Shown here: in pieces, positions 17,595 through 22,555 of the stretch
Numbering within the stretch: position 1 is the first letter of the stretch
Layout: each line of letters opens with the position of its first letter
Assembly (NCBI GenBank): GCA_016869045.1
Contig: VGFC01000029.1
Coordinates: 1 to 33,615 of the forward strand
Direction: 5' to 3'
From: Armatimonadota bacterium
Lineage (GTDB): Bacteria; Armatimonadota; Zipacnadia; Zipacnadales; VGFC01
DNA: 33,615 nt
Program-made: the position numbers and the translations under genes
Notes under the pieces: generated by a model
Database searches by the model: none
What the model was told of the DNA's origin: nothing
What the model saw: the letters and a program-made list of their open reading frames with translations, nothing else

Positions 17595-17807
17595 CTAGTC
17601 CGTCAGGCTTGGCTTGCACCGCCGTACCGCGAGCAGGAAGCGCAGGAGGGCCACCCCGTCGAGGGGGTTCGGGGGGGCGATCTGGCGGATAGGCGCTGCC
17701 TTCGTCAGGGGGTCCCAGATGCCCACCCGGCCCGGCTCGCCGCAGGCCCACAGGATCTGAATCCACCCCTCCACGAGCAGGTTGCAGTGTGCGGTCTTCT
17801 GCCCCAT
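17595..17807 (-). pseudogene. Cas8e (Cse1/CasA) 5' remnant of a type I-E CRISPR-Cas operon
   Basis: 70-codon frame resembling the N-terminus of Cas8e, the large Cascade subunit that recognises the PAM. Seen: NLLVEGWIQIL, equivalent to the family opening NLL-x-E/D-x-W-I-P; a DPLTKAAPIRQIAPPNPLDG stretch that in family members follows the first strands (L-x-x-A-x-x-I-R-x-I-x-x-x-x-P-L); and ALLRFLLAVRRCK, where relatives carry A-L-x-R-x-L-L-A. The full protein is about 500 residues, so over 85% is missing. ATG 17807 has GAGGTG at good spacing. It lies just downstream of the Cas3-like remnant, the gene order of type I-E operons. The product could also be expressed as a small protein. Confidence 0.65.
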
Positions 17808-17866
17808 GGCTTCTTCACCTCGGCATGTCCGGGCTGCGCCAGACGTCTCGTGACCGTGGGCTTCCG

Positions 17867-18037
17867 TCAGGAGGGCGAGGACCGCGCCAAGTGCGCTCTC
17901 AGCCCGTCCGCCAGAGCGTTGTCCCACATGGCCTGCGGGGCATGAACGACATCGAGCAGGTGACACGCGAGGGGGTGAATGCGCCCATCCCCTTCACGCC
18001 GCTCCGCCCACAGACGGGCGGCTGCCTGTGACAGCAT
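17867..18037 (-). pseudogene. Cas3 HD-domain 5' remnant
   Basis: 56-codon frame matching the start of Cas3-type HD nucleases. Seen: AARLWAERREGDGRIHPLAC and HLLDVVHAPQAMWDNAL, equivalent to the L-W-x-K-x...H-P-L-x-x-H-x-L-D-V/T-x-x-x-A-x-x-x-W opening of type I-E Cas3, including the first conserved His of the HD site. It stops before the HD pair itself, so nuclease and helicase functions are absent (full Cas3 is about 900 residues). ATG 18037 follows GGGAGGTGA with ideal spacing. The frame is too short for standard gene lists and was found by translating the minus strand. The Cas8e remnant starts 60 bases downstream. Identification rests on motif recognition. Confidence 0.62.
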
Positions 18038-18375
18038 GGCGCTCACCTCCCAGCCTGCCGCAGGCGCGGAGGCCTCCAGTCACGACCGCTCGGGCGACGC
18101 CGGTCGAAAGCCGTTGCGTACTGTGGCCTTGGTTCCGACGCGCCAGCGAAGGGAGTCCGCACGGGTGGCGACCGGTCCTTCCAGTCCCGGCACGTCGCGC
18201 AGGAGACCGTGCGCTCCCACGGGAAGAGAGCGCTACGGTTCGTGCAGGTCGTCCACAGGCATCGATGCGCCCGCGCCAGCGGATGGCGTCGCCGAGGCCC
18301 CCTCCCCGGCTCTGGGGCACGCGCCTCGATACGTGTGAGCAGAGAGCGGCGACCGCCTGTGGAGGAGGTGACGCA
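18038..18375. other. Intergenic stretch upstream of the Cas3-like remnant
   Basis: About 340 bases separating the divergent Cas3-like remnant and the Cys-rich gene at 18376. Open frames exist in several phases, but none has a start with ribosome-binding site or a recognisable motif. No CRISPR repeats and no regulator gene are visible. Confidence 0.4.
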
Positions 18376-19140
18376 GTGACGCCCAAGCGCGCGAGGAAGT
18401 GGGTGCCGAGAGTCGAGACCGACACCGTCCGCGAGTGCGAAGCCCTTTGCGAGGTCCTCAACTGGACCGAGGAGGAGGCTGCACAAGCCGAAGCCGAGGT
18501 AGCCCGGTGCTTCGAGGAGCGCAGGGCACTGCGCGAGAGATACGGATGGGGCCTCACCCCCTTCGAGGAGGCCCTCGGCTATGTCCCTGAGGCCTTTGCC
18601 GGCGCCATCCCGTTGCTGCGGCGCATGGCACGGCACATCCTGGATCGCGCTGGTGTGCCCCTTGCCGCGGGGCCATGGCCACTCGACGCGCCGGGCGTCC
18701 GGTACATACGGATGCTGGACGAGTCCGAACGACCGGGACGCCAACCCGCCGCTGCCACGAGGTTCCTCCCAGTCAGCGCCGTCGGGATAGACGAGCGTGA
18801 GGCTCGGATGCTGAACCATCTTGCCCGCATAGGACCCAAGTGGTTCGAGGTGCGGTTCGTGCCCCCCCGGCAAGGGTACGAGGCCATCGTGATGGTGTCC
18901 TGGAAGGGCCTGCCGTATGATGGAACCTCCAGGATCGTCTGGGCGACCCGCGCCCTCCTAGCTGTCCTCTTGGGCGAGGTACAGCTCGCGCGCTGCACAG
19001 TGAAATGGCAGAGAGGTCCCCGCAAGGGTCAGCGGTGCGGGCGCGTGTATGTGGTCCAAGGCCCCGCCGGACGTACTCGAGACTTCTGCGGCTCGGCCGC
19101 CTGCAAGGAGCGGCGCAAACGCAACCCCCTGGATGACTAA
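18376..19140 (+). CDS. Unknown protein with C-terminal CGNR-like zinc-finger pattern
   Basis: 254-residue protein of no recognised family. Seen: an N-terminal helical, charged region (RECEALCEVLNWTEEEAAQA), a middle region with no motif, and a C-terminal basic Cys cluster (ARCTVKW...QRCGRVYVVQ...TRDFCGSAACKERRKRN). The spacing, two separated Cys and then C-G-S-x-x-C followed by basic residues, resembles CGNR-type zinc fingers of bacterial regulators, which bind nucleic acid. GTG 18376 has GGAGGAGGTGA six bases upstream, an excellent site. The frame extends further back to 18028, but that part is Arg/Pro-rich noise. It sits in the integrative island and is divergent from the Cas3-like remnant. 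A DNA-binding role is an inference. Confidence 0.65.
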   Translation: MTPKRARKWVPRVETDTVRECEALCEVLNWTEEEAAQAEAEVARCFEERRALRERYGWGLTPFEEALGYVPEAFAGAIPLLRRMARHILDRAGVPLAAGPWPLDAPGVRYIRMLDESERPGRQPAAATRFLPVSAVGIDEREARMLNHLARIGPKWFEVRFVPPRQGYEAIVMVSWKGLPYDGTSRIVWATRALLAVLLGEVQLARCTVKWQRGPRKGQRCGRVYVVQGPAGRTRDFCGSAACKERRKRNPLDD

Positions 19141-19191
19141 CTGCCCAAACATACCCGCGAATAGAGGGTACGCAACGGGGGTCTCAGCAGG

Positions 19192-19219
19192 TTGACCCCC
19201 TCGCTTCAGCGGCTATACT
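19192..19219 (+). promoter_or_regulatory. Promoter of the excisionase-like gene (probably leaderless)
   Basis: TTGACC (19192-19197) and TATACT (19214-19219) are separated by 16 bases, a strong sigma70-type pair. The expected start, about 7 bases after the -10 box, falls on the A of ATG 19226, so the mRNA may have no leader. Confidence 0.7.
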
Positions 19220-19225
19220 GACCAC

Positions 19226-19471
19226 ATGACACCACGGGGCGCAGAGAGCACCATGAGCAACGCGGGTCCGAAGGCCATGTTGACCACGACAGAGGCGGCG
19301 ACGAGGTTGGGCGTCTCCCGGCAGACCGTGCTTCGTTGGGTGCGCGGTCACACGCTGCCCGCGGTACGGGTGGGGCGTCAGTGGAGGGTCGAGGGGCGCG
19401 CGCTGGCGACGTGGATCGACGCACGGCGGAACGCCTGTCAGGTTCCTCAGACGAACGGACAGCCATCCTGA
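19226..19471 (+). CDS. Excisionase-like helix-turn-helix DNA-binding protein
   Basis: 81-residue MerR/excisionase-type (HTH_17) DNA-binding protein, likely the directionality factor or regulator of the neighbouring recombinases. Seen: the family pattern LTTTEAATRLGVSRQTVLRWVRGHTLPAVRVGRQWRV, comprising the helix-turn-helix (TEAATRLGVSRQTVLRWV) and wing (PAVRVGRQWRV), then a helix ending DLATWI-like (RALATWIDARR). ATG 19226 is placed on the predicted transcription start; ATG 19253 is an alternative start giving 72 residues. It is 72 bases upstream of the first integrase on the same strand, a common arrangement in integrative elements. Confidence 0.85.
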   Translation: MTPRGAESTMSNAGPKAMLTTTEAATRLGVSRQTVLRWVRGHTLPAVRVGRQWRVEGRALATWIDARRNACQVPQTNGQPS

Positions 19472-19478
19472 GAAAGGT

Positions 19479-19502
19479 GTGACCCGGCTGGCACCGGGTC
19501 AC
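19479..19502. repeat. 9-bp perfect hairpin between the HTH gene and integrase 1
   Basis: GTGACCCGG and CCGGGTCAC form a perfect 9-bp stem around CTGGCA, starting 8 bases after the stop of the HTH gene. No T-run follows, so rather than a strong terminator it may be an operator, an excisionase site or a partial attenuator limiting integrase expression. Confidence 0.5.
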
Positions 19503-19543
19503 TGAGACAAACACAGAGCACGACCCATTGGGAGGCCGTAGCT

Positions 19544-20725
19544 ATGAGTGAGACTACACCATCGCTCGTTCCGAATCAAGACCCCGGCGCAAAAAGGCCG
19601 GCCCCCACCGAGGGGCTCGAACCTCGCAACGTCGGTCCCAACGCTGAGCCCGGAGCCCATCGCGGCCCGACAGGCTTCGTCCCCGACGACGCGATAGGTT
19701 CGCCGACGTGGGCCGAGGCATGGGAGGAGTTCCGCGAGGAGAAGCTCCTCCAGCCCTGCAAGCCCCAGACCATCGACCAATACGGCTTTGCGCTGAGACC
19801 CCTCCGCCGCTGGGTACTGCAGACGCTCAGGCACGACCGCCTCGAACTCCTCACGGAGGCGGACGCCAGGGCGTACCTCGCCCACGTCAAGGAGTACGGC
19901 GCCGACGGCAAGCGGTCTATCGGGCAGGGGCGGCTCTTTGCGATATACCGACACCTCAACGTCTTCTTCAGGTGGTTGGCGGAGAGGGGGTACGCGACCC
20001 ACAACCCCTTCGCCAACATCAGGATCGACAAGCCCCGCGATGACGACCCGCTCTTCCCCGAACTGACCCCCGACCAGATTGCGCGGTTGCTGTCGGTGAT
20101 CGACACCACGACCTTCGCGGGGCATCGCGACCGGCTGCTTCTGCTGTACCTCTACACGACCGCGGCGCGGATCACAGAGGCGCTGTCGGTGCAAGTGAGG
20201 GAGGAGCTAGCGCGAGGCGAGGTGACATTCGTCGGCAAGGGCGAGAAGGAAAGGCAGGCCGGCCTGGCCGTCGAGTTCCGGCGCGAACTGCCGGCGTACC
20301 ATCGCGCGCGCAACGCGCACCTGGCGAGCATAGGCCGAAGCGATTCACGATGGTTGTTCCCGAACAAGGACGGCGACCGACTCGGCGCTCATACCGTGTG
20401 GGATCGCCTGAAGGTCTACAAGGCGCGGGCCGGGATCGAGGACGCCCGCTGCTCACCTCACGACTTCCGGCACTCCTACGCGCTGGCCCATCAGCGGGAG
20501 AAGGGCGACTCCCTCGAACTCATGCACATCCTCGGACACTCGACCCTCGCGATGACGAACCGTTACGCGAAGCAGGCGGCGCGGGACGTGAGGGGCGCGA
20601 TGCAGAAGTGGTCGCCGCTGGCCTCGATCCAGGTTCCGCCGTTGCAGCGGAGTGCCGAAGGCGGGGCCGCTTCTCGGAATCGAGGGCGAGCGCGGAGACC
20701 AGGCTCAGTTCACGTTGCTTCGTGA
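19544..20725 (+). CDS. Tyrosine recombinase/integrase 1
   Basis: Site-specific recombinase of the phage-integrase family. Seen: an N-terminal SAM-like core-binding domain (about residues 60-150, TWAEAWEEFREEKLL ... FFRWLAERGYATHNP), then a catalytic domain with Arg (YTTAARITEAL), Lys (FVGKGEKER), H-x-x-R (SPHDFRHSYA), the second His (HILGHSTLAMTNRYAK) and its Tyr. All catalytic residues are present, so it is probably active. ATG 19544 has GGGAGG at good spacing. The last about 69 codons overlap integrase 2, read from the other strand, and its tail (after about residue 355) has no family match, so the true end was probably altered. The first about 50 residues are low-complexity. Confidence 0.9.
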   Translation: MSETTPSLVPNQDPGAKRPAPTEGLEPRNVGPNAEPGAHRGPTGFVPDDAIGSPTWAEAWEEFREEKLLQPCKPQTIDQYGFALRPLRRWVLQTLRHDRLELLTEADARAYLAHVKEYGADGKRSIGQGRLFAIYRHLNVFFRWLAERGYATHNPFANIRIDKPRDDDPLFPELTPDQIARLLSVIDTTTFAGHRDRLLLLYLYTTAARITEALSVQVREELARGEVTFVGKGEKERQAGLAVEFRRELPAYHRARNAHLASIGRSDSRWLFPNKDGDRLGAHTVWDRLKVYKARAGIEDARCSPHDFRHSYALAHQREKGDSLELMHILGHSTLAMTNRYAKQAARDVRGAMQKWSPLASIQVPPLQRSAEGGAASRNRGRARRPGSVHVAS

Positions 20726-21623
20726 GGAAGTCCACATCGGCCAGTTCGCAGTAGTGGCGGCTCATCAGGAGACTCGAATGGCCCAGACAACGCTGCAGAT
20801 GAAACGGCGAGCCCCCGTTGCGGACAAAGAAGACCGCGAAGCTGTGTCTCATCGTGTGGGCGCTGACCCGCACATGGTTCAGGCCCGCGCGGCGACCGTA
20901 CCGCTTGAGCTGCTCGTGGAACGTCGCCGCGGTGGCCCGCTTGCCGAACCAGTTCAGCCACACCCAACCGTGATCCGGGAGGCCGGCGCTCTTCAGGGCC
21001 AGTGCGCGACGGGTGAGGTACGTCTGCAGGCGCGCGGCGCAGGTGGGCGAGAAGCCGACCAGCCTCTCTCTTGCACCCTTGCCCATCACTCGCAGCGTGA
21101 GGCCGGGGAGGTCCACGTCCCCCAGGCGCAGCCCGAGGGCCTCGGACAAGCGAAGGCCGGTGTCCAGCAGGAGCAGGATGAACGTGAGGTCGCGCAATCC
21201 GACGAACGTCGTGGTGTCGGGCTGACGGAGGAGGGCTTCGAGGTCCGCCAGGCCGAGTGTGGCGATGATCTTGCGCGGCTCGCGGAGCTTGCGGAGGCGA
21301 GCGGCGGGGCTGACGGCGACAAACCCCTCCCCTTGTGCCCAGTCGAAGAAGCAGCGGAGGATCATGCGGTACTGGTTGACGCGCGCGGCCTGTACCCGCG
21401 ACTGCCGGTCGGCGACGAAGGTGCGGACGTGGGCCTCGGTCACTTCGTCGATCCGGTCGCAGCCGACCGACCGGGCGTACTTGGCGAAGGGGCCGAGGGT
21501 GTACCGTTGCAGGACCAGGTAGGTCGCGCTCAGTCCACGGAGGCGCGACTCCAGCAGGAACGACTCCACGGCGTCTTCGAGCAGCGGCGCGGCGGCGACG
21601 GACAGACGCAGTACGGCGGGCAT
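20520..21623 (-). CDS. Tyrosine recombinase/integrase 2
   Basis: Second tyrosine recombinase, XerC/D-like in size. Seen: core-binding domain (about residues 15-100, LEDAVESFLLESRLRGLSATY), catalytic Arg (DTGLRLSEALGL), Lys (VMGKGARERLV), H-x-x-R (SAHTMRHSFA), His (RCLGHSSLLMSRHYCEL) and the Tyr. All active-site residues are intact. ATG 21623 has AGGGAG upstream; the frame's extension to 21647 is not needed. The C-terminal 60 residues (Ser/Arg/Pro-rich) are read from DNA antisense to integrase 1, so the native stop was probably lost. It is next to the tRNA-Leu fragment at about 21793, the presumed attachment site, and convergent with integrase 1. Confidence 0.9.
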   Translation of the reverse strand: MPAVLRLSVAAAPLLEDAVESFLLESRLRGLSATYLVLQRYTLGPFAKYARSVGCDRIDEVTEAHVRTFVADRQSRVQAARVNQYRMILRCFFDWAQGEGFVAVSPAARLRKLREPRKIIATLGLADLEALLRQPDTTTFVGLRDLTFILLLLDTGLRLSEALGLRLGDVDLPGLTLRVMGKGARERLVGFSPTCAARLQTYLTRRALALKSAGLPDHGWVWLNWFGKRATAATFHEQLKRYGRRAGLNHVRVSAHTMRHSFAVFFVRNGGSPFHLQRCLGHSSLLMSRHYCELADVDFLTKQRELSLVSALALDSEKRPRLRHSAATAEPGSRPAATTSASRPSRPAPPASRNGSSSRGSSVRGCA

Positions 21624-21744
21624 GGCAGACTCCCTTCGGGAGTCCATCGCGCGGGTGCAAAGCTAGTGACCCTCACGGGCAACCAGCCGTGCAATATAGT
21701 GAGTTACCTCGCGGGGGCGTCCAAGAAAGCCCGGAAAATGGGGC

Positions 21745-21773
21745 TTGACAGGACGACTCAGGGCGTGTATCTT
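21745..21773 (+). promoter_or_regulatory. Promoter upstream of the tRNA cluster
   Basis: TTGACA (21745-21750) and TATCTT (21768-21773) with a 17-base spacer. It reads into the tRNA-Leu fragment and then tRNA-Val, so it probably drove a tRNA operon whose first gene lost its 5' part. Confidence 0.65.
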
Positions 21774-21792
21774 GAGGGGCTAGTGAGCTTCT

Positions 21793-21827
21793 GCTTCGTG
21801 CGGGTTCGAGTCCCGCCCTCGGCACCA
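21793..21827 (+). pseudogene. 3' third of a tRNA-Leu gene (probable attachment-site remnant)
   Basis: A complete T-arm (GCGGG-TTCGAGT-CCCGC, 21800-21816), acceptor 3' strand CCTCGGC (21817-21823), discriminator A and encoded CCA (21825-21827) are present. No matching GCCGAGG 5' strand, D-arm or anticodon arm lies within the preceding 100 bases. The acceptor sequence and CGTG before the T-arm fit tRNA-Leu. It lies between integrase 2 and the intact tRNAs, as expected for the leftover of integration into a tRNA 3' end. It differs from the intact tRNA-Leu at 22406 (CCCCGGC), so it came from another Leu gene. Confidence 0.72.
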
Positions 21828-21865
21828 GCAGTCAGCAACGCGGGCCGGGCGTTGGACGCAAGGGT

Positions 21866-21941
21866 GGGCGGTTAGCTCAGTTGGGAGAGCGTCTGTCTCA
21901 CGCACAGAAGGTCAGAGGTTCAAGCCCTCTACCGCCCACCA
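21866..21941 (+). tRNA. tRNA-Val (CAC)
   Basis: Full cloverleaf: acceptor GGGCGGT/ACCGCCC, D-arm GCTC/GAGC, anticodon stem TCTGT/ACAGA with loop CTCACGC (anticodon CAC), T-arm AGAGG/CCTCT, and encoded CCA at the end. Confidence 0.95.
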
Positions 21942-21965
21942 GACTCAGTACACGATGGCCGGAGT

Positions 21966-22041
21966 GCGGGCGTAGCTCAGTTGGCAGAGCACCAGCTTCC
22001 CAAGCTGGGTGTCGCCGGTTCGAATCCGGTCGCCCGCTCCA
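21966..22041 (+). tRNA. tRNA-Gly (CCC)
   Basis: Acceptor GCGGGCG/CGCCCGC, D-arm GCTC/GAGC, anticodon stem CCAGC/GCTGG with loop TTCCCAA (anticodon CCC), T-arm GCCGG/CCGGT, encoded CCA. Lies 24 bases after tRNA-Val. Confidence 0.95.
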
Positions 22042-22086
22042 GGATGAGCAGACGGCGTCCCGACTCGGTACGGGACCCATGGACGA

Positions 22087-22162
22087 GCGGAAGTAGCTCA
22101 GTTGGTAGAGCGCCTCCTTGCCAAGGAGAAGGTCGCGGGTTCGAGTCCCGTCTTCCGCTCCA
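22087..22162 (+). tRNA. tRNA-Gly (GCC)
   Basis: Acceptor GCGGAAG/CTTCCGC, D-arm GCTC/GAGC, anticodon loop TTGCCAA (anticodon GCC) on a stem with a C-A mismatch at its base, T-arm GCGGG/CCCGT, encoded CCA. Confidence 0.95.
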
Positions 22163-22177
22163 GACTCTTCCCGAGTT

Positions 22178-22199
22178 GGGCCGGGCGCTTGCCCGGCCC
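22178..22199 (+). terminator. Terminator-like hairpin after tRNA-Gly (GCC)
   Basis: GGGCCGGGC and GCCCGGCCC form a perfect 9-bp stem around GCTT, 15 bases after the tRNA. Only a short TTT follows (about 22205), so termination may be partial. The -35 box of the next tRNA promoter overlaps the loop. Confidence 0.6.
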
Positions 22200-22217
22200 G
22201 CCGGTTTGTGGTATAAG
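22189..22217 (+). promoter_or_regulatory. Promoter of tRNA-Cys
   Basis: TTGCCC (22189-22194) and TATAAG (22212-22217) are spaced by 17 bases. The expected start near 22224 is only about 2 bases upstream of the tRNA 5' end at 22226. Confidence 0.6.
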
Positions 22218-22225
22218 CGACGTGA

Positions 22226-22301
22226 GGCGGCATAGCCAAGTGGCTAAGGCGGCGGTCTGCAAAACCGCTATCCGCCGGTTCGATTCCGGCTGCCGCCTCC
22301 A
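22226..22301 (+). tRNA. tRNA-Cys (GCA)
   Basis: Acceptor GGCGGCA/TGCCGCC, D-arm GCC/GGC, anticodon stem GCGGT/ACCGC with loop CTGCAAA (anticodon GCA), T-arm GCCGG/CCGGC, encoded CCA. Confidence 0.95.
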
Positions 22302-22324
22302 GCAATCTGACCGACCATTGAGGG

Positions 22325-22346
22325 GCGGGCCCGGTGGCTCGCCCGC
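22325..22346 (+). terminator. Possible terminator hairpin after tRNA-Cys
   Basis: GCGGGC (22325-22330) and GCCCGC (22341-22346) form a 6-bp stem with a 10-base loop, followed by a mixed T-rich stretch (TCTGGTTCTCT). A weak candidate. Confidence 0.35.
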
Positions 22347-22366
22347 TCTGGTTCTCTGGGCCCTCG

Positions 22367-22396
22367 TTGACGCGGGCGGGCGGGGTCGTCTATAGT
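22367..22396 (+). promoter_or_regulatory. Promoter of tRNA-Leu
   Basis: TTGACG (22367-22372) and TATAGT (22391-22396) are spaced by 18 bases, ending 9 bases before the tRNA 5' end. Confidence 0.65.
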
Positions 22397-22405
22397 GGCT
22401 GCCGG

Positions 22406-22493
22406 GCCGGGGTGGCGGAATGGTAGACGCCTGGGACTTAAAATCCCATGAGCCGAGTGGCTCGTGAGGGTTCGATTCCCTCCCCCGGCACCA
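22406..22493 (+). tRNA. tRNA-Leu (TAA)
   Basis: Class II tRNA with a long variable arm (GAGCCGAGTGGCTCG region). Acceptor GCCGGGG/CCCCGGC, anticodon stem TGGGA/TCCCA with loop CTTAAAA (anticodon TAA), T-arm GAGGG/CCCTC, encoded CCA. Confidence 0.95.
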
Positions 22494-22555
22494 GCCGCGA
22501 TGCCCGATGCCCCGGCGTTCGCCGCCCCGCAGAGCGCCCATGGCGCGCTGCCACG

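Noticed and set aside
18100-18370. Plus-strand frame containing a KAVAYCGLGSDAP-like stretch
   Set aside because: It looked protein-like for some 30 residues but has no start with ribosome-binding site and no family resemblance.
16300-21800. CRISPR repeat array expected near Cas remnants
   Set aside because: Reading both strands I found no regularly spaced repeat of 25-40 bases. A decayed single repeat cannot be excluded.
21774-21827. Complete tRNA gene upstream of tRNA-Val
   Set aside because: Only the T-arm and acceptor 3' strand are present; no D-arm or anticodon arm, so it is listed as a remnant.
20652-21875. Plus-strand frame of 407 codons opposite integrase 2
   Set aside because: Shadow of the integrase; it runs into the tRNA region.
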